From: Uloborus plumipes
Taxonomy: Eukaryota > Arthropoda > Arachnida > Araneae > Uloboridae
Assembly: GCA_038373865.1 (NCBI GenBank)
Contig: JAXGGA010005233.1
Coordinates: forward strand, 16,050 to 80,049
Reading direction: 5' to 3'
Length of the DNA: 64,000 bases
In this document: positions 10,244 to 20,589 of the stretch, piece after piece
How positions within the stretch are numbered: position 1 is the first letter of the stretch
How the letters are laid out: the number at the start of each line of letters is the position of its first letter
Made by a program: the position numbers and the translations under genes
Notes under the pieces: model-generated
Told to the model about the DNA's origin: nothing
Database searches by the model: none
Seen by the model: only the letters and a program-made list of their open reading frames with translations

Positions 10244-11661
10244 CACTTCTCGACATTGAAAATGCAACACAAAGAAGGAGTGGTCAGAAATTGATGAAAT
10301 TTGGTAAGAAGACAGAGACAGCATGGAACAATAAGTGATATTTATTTCAAAATAAATACGCAAAATTTAGAGCGAAGACGGCGTCGGCTCAGTAAGAAGT
10401 AGGACCACCGAGGACAGCGATGCACGAAGAAACACGTCTAGGCATGGAGTCAATAAGCCTGCGGATGGTGTCCTGAGGGATGGCACTCCATTCCCTTTCA
10501 ACCATTTGCCACAGTTCGTCCTCTGAACGAGGCAGTGGCAGGTTCTGCAAACGGCGTCCAATCACGTCCCACACATGTTCGATTGGTGACAAGTCAGGAG
10601 AGTATGGTGCCCAGGAAAGCATCTGTACACCTCGTAGAGCATGTTGGCTGATTCGAGCACTGTGAGGCCGGGCGTTATCCTGTTGAAAAATTGCATTTGG
10701 CAGACCCTGAAGGTAGGGGATTGCCACCGGCAGCAGTACATTATCTACATATCGTTGGGCCGTCATAGTGCCCCGAATACGAATTAGAAGTGATACGGAA
10801 TTGTATGCAATAGCGCCCCAAACCATTATGCCACGTTGTCGCGCTGTGGGGCGTTCCACAGTTACTGCCGGATTCGATCTTTCTCCACGTCGACGCCACA
10901 CACGTATGCGATGACTATCGCTGGACAAACAGAAGCGGGATTCATCTGAGAACACTACGGTTTACTATTCTGCCATCCACGTCGCTCTGGTCCGTCACCA
11001 TTCCAAACGTTTTAGTCTGTGCTGTGAGGTCAATGGCAGTCTTCTTAGCAGGCGCCGTGATTGCAGGCCACGTGCAACCAGTCGACGGGAAATGGTTCTG
11101 GTCGACACAGGAACATCCAGGGTACCTTGCACGTGCTGCAGAATCGACGTACAAGTGACTTGCGGGTCCGCCACAGCTTGTCGGTGAATCCGTCGATCCA
11201 AGCGGTCTGACGTCACTCTGGCTGCACCTGCACCCCTCAATGTGGCTACATTTCCTCTTTCCAACCATCTCCGACACAGCCGATGCACAGTGCTTGCATC
11301 CATGTGGGTATCAGCTGCAATTTGACGTATGGACCAACCTCCCCTTCTCAGTCCGATCACCATACCCCTTGTAAAGTCGTCTATATGCTGGAAGTGTCTT
11401 CATTGAGGACGGCGTGGCATTTCCTCCTTTCACACGTATCCTTCGAGACAAAAACCAAATTTCTCCGATAATTAGTCTGGCAGAAAAACCAACATGAACA
11501 TAGCCGACTTTTCAACTTCATTCTCTTATATCTTACTTCACGTGCGTCGGAGAGCTGCGCATTTCATATCATTTGCATAACTCAGTGACGTGCGTCTACG
11601 GTAAAATTTGCATGAATTTCTGACCACTCCTTCTTGGTGTTGCATTTTCAATGTCGAGCAG
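10244..11661 (-). mobile_element. Tc1-type transposon inserted in the foldback arm
   Basis: A 1,418-bp element has inverted ends CACTTCTCGACATTGAAAAT (left) and the reverse complement of TTTTCAATGTCGAGCAG (right), which continue to match through GGAGTGGTCAGAAATT. TA flanks both sides (10242-10243, 11662-11663). The empty site can be read from the mirror copy of the foldback arm near 9344-9357, which confirms the insertion. The right tip is two bases shorter than the left. Confidence 0.9.
10389..11420 (-). pseudogene. Tc1-family transposase, full length but with stops
   Basis: Read on the minus strand, one frame spans about 343 codons without a frameshift, starting MPRRPQ at 11420 and ending at 10389. 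N-terminal helix-turn-helix regions are clear (GWSIRQIAADTHMDASTVHR, then a second RRLVARGLQSRR-type helix). The catalytic core shows FSDESRF (first D), FQQDNARPHSA (second D) and SPIEHVWD (E); I count 32 residues between the second D and the E, slightly fewer than the usual 34. Four in-frame stops break it: a TGA six codons after the start, then TGA, TAG and TAA clustered between 10955 and 10995. With few other lesions it looks recently inactivated. The family resembles Tc1-like transposases of spider genomes. Confidence 0.85.
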
Positions 11662-12576
11662 TATATTTACCTAGGGTGAAAATAATCCTCAACTCAATCC
11701 CCAGGTTAGATGTCATATTAGTATAGTGTGAATGGTATATTTGGGTGGGGAGGGGGATACTTCGTCTAGTTATAATTAAACCCATTTCCCCACTTTAAAT
11801 AAGTTTACTATTCATTTTGTATCAAAGAGTTTTTGTTTTTTTTTAAACATTTTGAACAGTTTTGAATTAAAAAAGAGTGGTTGTGCGGGGAAGAAAGGGG
11901 TAGGGGGGTGAACCTGACAAATTTATAGGCTCATGTCAGTTCACTTTAAACATATTCATGTTTGTTTACTACTTTTTAGACCATCACGAGCAAGAGAACT
12001 TAGTATTTAAATAAATAGAATCTAAAAAATATCATTTTTTTCCTATACAGTTTTATTCAAAAATTCAAAAAAATATGATCCCATTGAGATCCCAATCTAA
12101 AAATTTGTACAAACATAGATGAAATACACGAAAATTTTTGACAATTTTTTCAAAAAAATTCATTATATGTTTTTTGAGAAATTTAAATTTGAAATTTAAA
12201 TTTCATTTTTTGAAAAAGAAAATTTTTATCAAATTAGTCATGTTGCATATCCGATTAAGCGGCAACTAACGTACTTTAAAATGCCATTTACCAAATCGTT
12301 CTATCTATATTTGGTGCCGAGTTATGGTCCCTTTTTTGTACCCTTATCCATGGAAAAACGAGGGTTTTTCCAAAGTTCAAAGTCTCATAAATGAAAAAAT
12401 AATAGAGATAAAAATCCAAAAATTGAGACTTTTGATTACCTCAAGGGGTACAATTGATGAGCCAAATGTGAAAGAAATACAAAAATGTAAGGTAAAATTT
12501 TTCTCAGATTTTGGATCACTTGACGTGGAATGACCCAAACGTGTTTTCTAAATTGCAATCTATGTTTTTCTTATAG

Positions 12577-13533
12577 GAGTTTACGTCGAAAGTAAGTACC
12601 ACCGTGTTACAAGACGTTTTACGGAAAAAAATGGCAAAGATGAGGTTGCTTACATTTTCATGGGATTCAAGAGCTTGGACTTTTATCATAATGAAATTCT
12701 GGAGAACTCTTGGAAAGATTGGACTGGAGCCCGAATCGTTAATGCATGTCTTCGGAAAGAATTCTACGTCAGTCGCTATTCTTTCTTTCACAGAATTAAA
12801 CCATCTGACACCGAGTTATTCATGTACATTTTAATGATAGAATGCCACAATGTGAAAGGCAACAACAGACCCTATCTGTTGGATTTTGTTCAAAAAATGA
12901 GAGTGGAAAGAGTATTTGGTTATTTGACAGTATATAAACGAGAGTCACTGTCCTCAACTTCAGCACTCATCAAGGGAATATTGTCTGACCAGGACGAGTA
13001 TCCAAGTAAAGTCGATATGTGACAAATTATGGAAATTCTGGCGACAAAACATCGCGATAGAGCTGTATTGGTTAAATATAACGGTTCGATAAATATGAGA
13101 GATCTTTGTGTTTCCCCTGAAGCTAGTGGCAGTTGACCAAAATGCTTTTAACACGAATATACTTTGGATACTTTTTATTGGAGATAAAAGAGGGGTTATT
13201 AATTTTGCATTGACAAATAAAATGATGAACCAACGTAAGATGCTTAATGAAAAATGCATACACGTTATTGAGTCATTTCTTTAGTACGGCGATGTGGTAT
13301 ATTGTGACGCTGGTAACTTGATGCTTCAACTTGGGCGAGATAATTTTTGTTTCGATTGTGCAAGATGAGAAAATCTTAGATTGGCAAAGCGCCAATAATA
13401 CTTGTCGGCAACGATAAACGACTTCCTTTACTCCTATTTTAACAAATGGAATCGCTTAAGTTTCTGCTTATCGGATGTCAACTTATTAGAAACAGACTAT
13501 TATGTTATTCTACTAAAAATAAATAAAAAATAA
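12577..13533 (+). pseudogene. Unrecognised decayed coding region, last large exon
   Basis: An acceptor TTTTTCTTATAG ends at 12576. The first frame is open from there with residues such as YHRVTRRF, FYVSRYSFFHRI and RPYLLDFVQKMR, stops at TGA 13020, and then continues protein-like in the same frame (ILATKHRDRAVLVKYNG) to 13133. From 13093 a second frame takes over (LVAVDQNAFNTNILWILFIG, later YGDVVYCDAGNLMLQLG and YLSATINDFLYSYF) with stops at TAG 13282, TGA 13366 and TAA 13396, ending at TAA 13531. About 318 codons are thus traceable with one frameshift and four internal stops. The entry phase matches the exon at 3293-3397. No domain or family is recognised. It could be a cellular pseudogene or a relic of an integrated element. 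The splice sites favour the former. Confidence 0.45.
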
Positions 13534-13589
13534 AGAACTAATGGAACATACTCCGCAACAAAACTCGCCTCCCTTTTCATACCATATAA

Positions 13590-13886
13590 AAAAAAAACAA
13601 AAGCATAGCAGCTTTTATCACATGGTCTTTGCCATCGAGAACAGAACAAAAATATGGATATCGCTCCCACGATATACATCAGAATGTAACTATTTTTATC
13701 TTACAGTTTTATGTGCGCGTAATAAAAATTGTACCATGCACGGTGTCATGCAAGAACCGCATCTTCACAACTTGTTTTCAGGGCCCAATTTACCTACCAG
13801 ACAACAAGGATCGGCCAAAAGGCCCCGTAGCTATAAGGACCCTACAAGTATTGATAAACATTGATGAAAATTACTTTTTGTGTTGA
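13590..13886 (+). pseudogene. Coding-like terminal segment with poly(A) signal downstream
   Basis: A frame open from 13590 to TGA 13884 encodes about 98 residues, including VRVIKIVPCTVSCKNRIF and GPIYLPDNKDRPKGPVAI. A good acceptor (TTTTTATCTTACAG ending 13706) could start an exon in phase 0 at 13707, and a second weaker one lies at 13781. AATAAA occurs at 13918-13923, 32 bases after the stop, consistent with a last exon. The product is not recognised. Its position directly after 12577-13533 suggests the 3' end of the same locus. Confidence 0.35.
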
Positions 13887-13917
13887 TACACATTATCAAG
13901 AAAGTTAGTAACTAATT

Positions 13918-13923
13918 AATAAA
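13918..13923 (+). promoter_or_regulatory. Poly(A) signal candidate
   Basis: AATAAA lies shortly after the stop at 13886. The motif is frequent in AT-rich DNA, so position is the only support. Confidence 0.3.
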
Positions 13924-14898
13924 ACAATTATTTGGTAAATACATTTCATCTACCAGTATGAAGGTAATCTCAGCTTCAATGAGAGGACATCTTAATTCAG
14001 CTCCGTTATTGATTATTCCAGTCTGAGTTCACAACAAGGACGAAGCTGCAGTCTCAGGATGTCATAACGAAGCTGCTAGTATATTGCTTGAAACATTGTA
14101 GTTTTTTTTTTTTTTTTGTTCAAGTTTATTTTTTAATGTGGCTACTAACTGTATGGTCTCATAGCCACTAACTGTAATAAAGTGGCCAAGTACTACGCAT
14201 TTGACTTTTGTATTTTTGTTTTGATTTTATTCAAAATCTATATGGGTGATTCTACGGTCAATGCGTTTTTTGTGTCCCCAAAGAAAAAATAATCTATTTA
14301 ACTTCACTCATTATATCACAAGAAGCCGTTGTTTTTATGATTGTAGTGGTAAGGGCCAGACAAAATTTCAATTTTTTTGGGGTTTATCGATACCAGGGGA
14401 AAATGCGTTGCCAGGGGAGTGACACTATTGGCAGAATTCTGGCTTGATTTACTATTATTTCACTTATTTTTCGGTGTAAAATCAGAGTATGGACTCATTT
14501 CTATAAGACCTGTATTCAAAAAAAAATTTTCGCGTTGTAATAAAATAAAAAAAAATCAATCTTAAAAACACGATATGTTGCATACAAGTCGTACCGCAGA
14601 TCCCAAATAAAAATACTTCCCGCATTCAAATTGCTTTCACAGGGGCAATTAAGATGAAAATGAAATTAATTATGCTTACAACACAGTTTTAATGTATATT
14701 TACCCCTTTTTGGAACAAACCTGCCAGGGGATTGACGCCAGGAAAGTGACAAAATCACACATTACCTATAAAAACAACATCACGCGCTCTTTTTCCCTGA
14801 ACTTCACGTAAACGATGCTTAAATGTAAACGACGGATAATCGAGAAACATGTAAATGATGCTTTACTGTACTAAAATAAAAACATATTTTTTATTTAT
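13924..14898. other. No gene seen; T16 tract
   Basis: AT-rich sequence with a 16-T run at 14102-14117 and two short related phrases (GCCAGGGGAGTGACACTATT at 14411, CCAGGGGATTGACGCCAGG at 14727). Nothing else is assignable. Confidence 0.5.
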
Positions 14899-15116
14899 GG
14901 GCAATTCCACCGTTACGGTCGTATTAATCAAACTTCAAACACACATAGTTACAATTTGGTTCGATAAAAATTTCCCTTTTTTTTTCTCTTGCATAATTCG
15001 ATGAAGTTATTAATGCTGTCCTGCCTTTTATTTATTGCGGATTTCCTTTGATTGATAACATAAAATAACCAAAATGTGTAAGTTAGATTGTTACGTCCGT
15101 AACGGTGGAATAGCCC
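14899..15116. mobile_element. MITE with TTAT flanks
   Basis: The 218-bp element has ends GGGCAATTCCACCGTTACGG and, at the right, the reverse complement of CCGTAACGGTGGAATAGCCC. TTAT lies directly on both sides (14895-14898 and 15117-15120), a probable 4-bp target duplication. The interior is non-coding. Confidence 0.75.
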
Positions 15117-15120
15117 TTAT

Positions 15121-16122
15121 GTGAGACTGTTTTATTTATTTTATTATAAATTCTAACAAGTAGTCATGGGGCAGCTTACGTTTGTAAATAGTTATACTGT
15201 TTTCCCTATATTCCTAAAAACAGCTCGTATTAGCCCTTCAATAAATTAAAAGTTATTGATTGCTGAAGGGGCGTACCCAAAGAAGGGTTGTAGGATATAC
15301 TGCCTTCGACACTTAACCATATCCATATCCCGCTCCGAAGTTTTTGCTCTCGCTGCTCGACCGGACTGTTTTTACTAACTAGCAGCAAAAAAACAATCCT
15401 TCAGATATAATTCAACTTAAATTGTTAACCAAACGATAACTAGCTATTATTCGTTCAAGAGAAATGCAACGACGTATAATGAGAAAAAACTCTCGCTCCA
15501 TAAAACCGATTTGCATTTATATTTTGTGCCCTTCACAAGACTCAATTACGTCGCTCACGAACTGTTTTGCGAAGCGTAATCTGAAAAACTGAACAGTAAA
15601 GTTATGGATAGAATTTGTACTTGACTAATGGGTTATTTTCAAAATTTGCTTACATTTGCTGTCTGGAGGTTAAAAAGACACTTTTGAAGCATAACTTTAT
15701 ATTTTAAATTCAATGTGAACAATTATTTTCTGCATGAAATACCCCCCAAAAAAATTCTATCACTCAAAAAAGTATTGAAATTTATTTATTTCTTTTTATA
15801 TAAGTCTTTAAAAATGAGAATCAAGGCAAAAACGTTTGTCAATTTCCAATTTTCGCAAGTTCAACTATTTTTTTTTATATACTTAATTATATAAAAAAAG
15901 TATATGCAACAAATTATTTTTATATATCGACTATTAGTATATGATATTCATAATAAATATTGACAATAGTAATTTTTTTCATTAAGAAATGTATGAATAT
16001 ATTTTGTCCGGCAGTTCTTGTCAAGTCCGTTACCCTAAGATTATTTTAGCTGAAAAAGGTATTAATTGCAGTCAAAAGATGGTAACACGGATTCAGTTAA
16101 CTTAACAAACTAGTGACGTAAC
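15121..16122. other. No gene seen
   Basis: AT-rich sequence without convincing exons. Near its right end it contains one copy of the GTCAAGTCCGTTACC motif (16019) that recurs at 17787-17990. Confidence 0.5.
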
Positions 16123-16124
16123 TA

Positions 16125-17694
16125 CAGTGCATCTCGAAATGATAGGTCCACCCTTATTTTTATAAATTTCGACTGTTAATTAAGAATAAGAATCACTTTT
16201 TTTGCTCGTGATTATATATCTGTAATTGTTATAACTATGTTTGATGAAATTTCTTAAAATTAAACCATTTCTTCTTATTTGATGCAAATTTTCATTTTCA
16301 CACCGTTTCAAAAAGATAGGTCCGCCTTCAGAAATTTTGCCCCAACCCCGTTTATTTCCAAAAATTTGCATAAGTATCGTTGCCTAGTATTGCTACGGGA
16401 TTATGCTTGCTGCTGTGGAGGTATTTAAACAGATTTGAGCAGCACTTTGTAGTCAAACAAAACGGGTTGTCATTGCAGTCTTTCGCTGGTTGAGCAGGGG
16501 AAAATTGATGCATTTAAACAGTTTGGAAAATCGAATAGAGAAATAGGTAAGCTTTTAAACAGATCGCAAAGTGTTGCAAAAAATTTTTTGCTATTTAGAA
16601 ATGCTTGTAGCTTGTAGCAGTAAAAAATCATCTGGCCGCCCATCAAAAGTGACATCCTGACAAGGAAGCACTGTCGTAAGGGTCCTAAAAACTGGAAATA
16701 ATGAGCATATCCACTTTGGCCACACAACTAAACCCTTCAGTATCAAAATCTACAGTCCACAGAGCGGTAAAGAAGTTTGGCAGTTTAGTTTACTTGAAGA
16801 GAAAAGCGGCTTCGAAATTGATTAGAAAGCACAAAGAAAAGATGCTGAAATTTGCGCAGTAAGTGACGTCCTGGAAACAAGATAGGCATCGTGTGATATT
16901 CAACGATAAAGAGGAATTCAACCTGAATAGTCCAGGTGGTTGGCATTATTACTGGCACGATCTGCGTAACGATAGACAGATATTCTCGAAGAGGCAAGCT
17001 GATGGTGGTTCCGTTATGGCTTGTGCCCGATTCAGAGGGACAGGAAAAACTGATATAGCATTTGTAGACAATCGTTTGACTGCTGCTGGCTATAACAAGC
17101 TGTTTAAACAATATTTTATTCCACAATCAGAACCTATTGGGGGCCCATTCTTCTGGTTCCAACCAGACAATGCTCCTCGGCACTCAGCAAAGTCCAGTTT
17201 TGAATGATTTCTGGATAATGTTGTACATATTATCGATTAGCAACCTTGCAGCCTTGACCTGAATCCAGTAGAAAACATGTGGGGTATACTCGCGGTGAGC
17301 GATGTAAACAGGCGGAAGGCAGTACAACAGTACTGCAGACTTAAAAAGGGCTATTTCCTCCGAATGGTCAAAAATTGGGACAAATTGTTTGCAAAACTTG
17401 TAAAAACCATGCCAAATAGGATTTATGAGCTTATTCAGAAAAAAAATCAGAAACATTTCTTATTAATTCAACATTTATTTGATGCTTGGTTCAGTGGACC
17501 TATCTTTTTGAAACAGCTGTTTCATCTAATTTTAGTTTCCCCCATTATTCCTATTATTTGTAAATTATTTATGAGCTATTTTACATTGAATGAAGTAATG
17601 TAGTTTATAAAATAGTACTTTGTACACAATACAACCTTTTGTACCAGCATAACTTTCGCTTTTACTGGTGGACCTATCATTTCGAAACGTACTG
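16125..17694 (+). mobile_element. Tc3-like Tc1/mariner transposon, inactive
   Basis: A 1,570-bp element has ends CAGTGCATCTCGAAATGATA and, at the right, the reverse complement of TATCATTTCGAAACGTACTG, sharing the core CGAAATGATAGGTCCACC. TA flanks both ends (16123-16124, 17695-17696). It carries a broken transposase frame. Confidence 0.88.
16490..17456 (+). pseudogene. Tc3-like transposase relic (DD34E)
   Basis: The N-terminal helix-turn-helix is seen at about 16500-16598 (AFKQFGKSNREIGKLLNRS). The middle is frame-disrupted between about 16600 and 16860. From 16863 the catalytic region is readable in one frame: HRVIFNDKEEFNL (first D), YYWHDLR, then FWFQPDNAPRHSAK (second D), a TGA at 17205, a TAG about 17238, and LDLNPVENMWGIL (E). 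I count 34 positions between second D and E, the standard spacing for Tc1-like enzymes. The YYWHDLR phrase is typical of the Tc3 branch. Stops and frameshifts make it inactive. Its role would have been cut-and-paste transposition of the surrounding element. Confidence 0.8.
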
Positions 17695-17696
17695 TA

Positions 17697-18829
17697 TTTC
17701 GTACCATTTTGTTTTCCTGAGTCGAAAAGTATTGCTGTGGAATTTTGCACAAGATTTCTTCCAGATGCGTATTTTTATTCTTTGTCAAGTCTGTTATCAA
17801 AGATTTTAGTATTAATTTTTACTTTTTCTGAACTTTTACCCCGAAATATTGTTTATTATACAACTCTAAGAAAATGCATATTGTTGTTCAATTTTTAAAT
17901 TCAACAAACTAGCCATAATTTGACATTTTGGTTGAAATGTCAAGTTCGTTACTGGTCAAATCCGTTACCAAATGTCAAGGCCGTTACCATACAGTTTTTG
18001 ATCAATATTTTAATGATCACAAACATCGTTTTAGGCTTCAGGGACGCAAATAATGTCAAATGAAGTTGGTTCTAGGCGCTATGATATAGTTTAAAAGTGA
18101 GATTTCATATTGATTTTGTATGGTACCGAACGACAATTTTCCTTACAACTGAAAGTTTTACAACAGCATTTGAATACTTAATTATGCATCAAAGTGTACA
18201 ACCAATTACTTTTGCACATACCTAAAATATGTGACAAAACATCTGTTAGTGATTCTAAAAGAAAATAGCAAGTTAAAAAAATTACTTAAAAATTCTGAAA
18301 TGTAAGCAAATGGTGAAAATGACCCTAATGCGTTTTTTTTTTTTTTTTTTTTTGCTGTATTAAAAACTGAAAAGCTGAGACTTAGAATTGAAGAACTGAA
18401 ATGTAATCGATTTTATTTCAAAAGATCTAAGTGATATCAGACAAAAAGGAAACTCAACGTAAACTTTCTTCCAATACTTCTCCAATGATAAAAAGCGATT
18501 ATGCATTATGCAACCACATGCTTTATATGTAAATTTTACCGCATGTTTGGAATCAAAGTATTTTATGCAGATAAGGAAACTCATATTAATGCTTTCTAAA
18601 CTCGTTTAGCTTTGTTCTTACCTAATGACTAACAGAATCGCAGAATGCTAAATTCCTATGTTGTCAGCAGAAAGGTTGATATTGCGTGTTTATGTTTTGA
18701 AAGCATTTCGGAGGTAACCGAAATAGCAAATCACGCATCGCTATTGATCAACCATTCCGCAGAAAGACAACGAACGACATGCAACACGAAAAAAACAATG
18801 ACACAAAACATAATAACCACGCAACAATC
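17697..18829. other. No gene seen; short repeats and T21 tract
   Basis: Contains copies of a GTCAAGTCCGTTACC-like motif (17787, 17939, 17955, 17972) and a 21-T run at 18333-18353. A stretch at about 18640-18830 has a more balanced composition but no supported exon. Confidence 0.45.
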
Positions 18830-18912
18830 GTATGGGGCAGGAGTTCACAAACTTTTCCCGTTTGCGACTCCCTTTTAAAAAATTAATTTTCTCACGGCAC
18901 CCCAGTCAGTGC

Positions 18913-19114
18913 CAGGCACGGATCCAGAGGGGGGGGGGGTCATAGGGATCATGACCCCCCCCCCCTAACTAACCACATATAGCATATAATTGCATTTTTA
19001 GGACTTATATTACGAAAAAATTGAAAAACCCCCCATTTTTGCACAAAATTGCACTTTGACCCCCCCCTTTCCAAAAATGACCCCCTCCTTAACCACAAAC
19101 TGGATCCGCCCTTG
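18913..19114. mobile_element. hAT-type MITE with exact 8-bp target duplication
   Basis: A 202-bp element with ends CAGGCACGGATCCAG and CTGGATCCGCCCTTG is flanked on both sides by GTCAGTGC (18905-18912 and 19115-19122). An exact 8-bp duplication with CAGG-type ends is the hAT signature. The interior has long C and G runs and is non-coding. Confidence 0.9.
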
Positions 19115-19213
19115 GTCAGTGCGCACCTAACTAACATTTTTGGAAGGGGGAAAATTATCAATTTGCTGAATGAAATTCCAATTTTACCAAGTGATAAAAT
19201 GCAAGCATCACAT

Positions 19214-19605
19214 CGTCGCTTTGGAAGAATAACGCTGCAACTCAAAAAAATCGAAAAATGACATTTTTATATCATTTTGTTCAGAAAAAATCGCTCTTTA
19301 TGATGAACAACGTTAAAACTCAAAAGTGTCAAAAATATCAGCTAGGGAGCAATTTTTGGAGAACACTGGTGTAACTCAAATTACCTTCACTCTTTTTTAA
19401 ATTACGTCATTAGTTAAAAGGCATTGAAGTCAATCATGCTACATTAGAAAAGAGATTTAAATGCGGCTTTTTTTAATGCTAGTTTTCATTAAAATAGTCG
19501 CAATAGTTTTGAACACAAGCGCCATAGAAGTTTCTGAAAAGTTAAAAATTGCTCTCCTGAAAAATGGGCTTTTTTGAGTTGCAGCGTTATTCTTCCAAAG
19601 CGACG
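19214..19605. mobile_element. MITE with near-perfect 35-bp inverted repeats
   Basis: Left CGTCGCTTTGGAAGAATAAC and right GTTATTCTTCCAAAGCGACG are exact reverse complements and the match continues through GCTGCAACTCAAAAAA. About 392 bp, non-coding. Target duplication unclear. Confidence 0.75.
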
Positions 19606-19761
19606 ACATGTCTTACATGCATAACATTTAGTGAGAAAAAACATTAGGCATCTTTTAAAAAACAATTCTAAAACTTAAAAAAGAACAAATAATCTCAAAA
19701 CTGCAATATTTTCTTCAAATTGTCGAATCGTCAGCAAAATGTGCCGAATACGGAAAATATT

Positions 19762-19782
19762 GGGAGGTCACAGTGACCTCCC
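19762..19782. repeat. Short perfect hairpin
   Basis: GGGAGGTCAC and GTGACCTCCC pair perfectly around one central A. It lies near the right end of the hAT-like element and probably belongs to that element. Confidence 0.7.
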
Positions 19783-19895
19783 ATTGGGGCGCTCCTGGCC
19801 CCAGTCTATCTCAATCACCGTGGACATTTCGCAGAACTCCTAGCTTATTCCTGTAGTACGCCAGGGTGCCACGGTACCTACTTTGGGAACTCCTG

Positions 19896-20343
19896 CTATA
19901 GGGTGTATTTGCCTGATCTCATTTAATTTCTGAATAAAACTTAGAAGCATTGAATCTTACCATGTAATAAATAATTTGGGACGAATATTTTAAAAATATT
20001 TTCAGTTCATGCTTCGCCTTAAAAAATTATCATAGATCTGTGGTTCCCCCAAGAGATGAAACGGCATGGCGTAACTGGCTTAAAATGAAAAAAAAAAAAA
20101 GATAAAATCATAAAACAAACTGAAGGATGTAACTTGTAATAAGTCGAAAACCAGCCTTTTTTTTTTTATTATTATTATCAGTAAGATTACGCTATTTAGA
20201 CACCATCCACTTATAAACTACGATAGTCATTCTGTTTTTTTGTTTTTTTTCATTTATTTAAGGTTATAACTATTGAAGTAAAAACTGCTTTTTCGTGCTA
20301 CGCGAGTATGCCACATTTTTCTAAAATTTCTCTACCTTTTTTT
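19896..20343. other. No gene seen
   Basis: AT-rich unassigned sequence with short A and T runs at about 20087-20100 and 20158-20167. Confidence 0.5.
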
Positions 20344-20432
20344 AGGGTGGTAAATAAATATAAGTGAAAAACGGATAATTTTTTATGATGGGAATTAACT
20401 AGCCGATTGATTTAAACAATTATTTTTTTATA
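20344..20432 (+). repeat. 89-bp direct repeat, copy 1
   Basis: It begins AGGGTGGTAAATAAATATAA and is identical to 24360-24449 except for one missing T in a T run. It directly abuts CAGGGTGTTCC at 20433. Confidence 0.9.
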
Positions 20433-20589
20433 CAGGGTGTTCCAAGTCAACCTTCATGACCTCTATTTCCTCAACCGTTCGTCCTAGATGTATAATTCCA
20501 ATTGCAAATTTGTTCGAAATGAGGTAGAAAGTTAAAAGTATTGAAAGTTTGAATTGAAAAAATAATTCAGTCAAAAAATACGAAATCTA

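Larger units (their letters stand above)
8228..12536. mobile_element. Large foldback element, arms about 1.3 kb, split by Tc1
   Basis: The left end GGGTCATTCCATGTCAAGTG and the right end (reverse complement GGGTCATTCCACGTCAAGTG) are flanked by AAAC at 8224-8227 and 12537-12540. The inverted match is not limited to the tips. It extends from 8228 to about 9590 on the left and, on the right, over 10001-10243 plus 11664-12536, separated only by the Tc1 insertion. A spacer of about 410 bp (9591-10000) lies between the arms. Conserved open frames of about 66 codons near each tip are mirror copies of each other and reflect arm identity, not a gene. No transposase is present. Removing Tc1 leaves an element of about 2.9 kb. 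It ends 40 bases before the exon-like start at 12577. Confidence 0.75.
18838..19895. mobile_element. hAT-like non-autonomous element with two inner insertions
   Basis: Ends CAGGAGTTCACAAACTTTTCC-like (left) and GGGAACTCCTG (right) form a short terminal inverted repeat. The flanking octamers GTATGGGG and CTATAGGG match at 6 of 8 positions, a plausible aged 8-bp target duplication as made by hAT transposases. The interior holds a hAT MITE (18913-19114), another inverted-repeat element (19214-19605) and a short hairpin (19762-19782). Confidence 0.55.

Noticed and set aside
9713..10363. 216-codon minus-strand frame
   Set aside because: It spans the foldback spacer, part of an arm and the Tc1 tip, so it crosses an insertion boundary. 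The sequence is cysteine- and phenylalanine-rich junk without a motif.
14247..18331. Larger element bounded by GGGTGATTCTACGG (14246) and the ATGACCCTAATGCG phrase (18320)
   Set aside because: The two phrases are similar in direct, not inverted, orientation, and no target duplication was found.
18949..19245. Open frames on both strands across 18949-19261
   Set aside because: They lie over the hAT MITE and its C/G runs and cross its boundary, so they are not genes.
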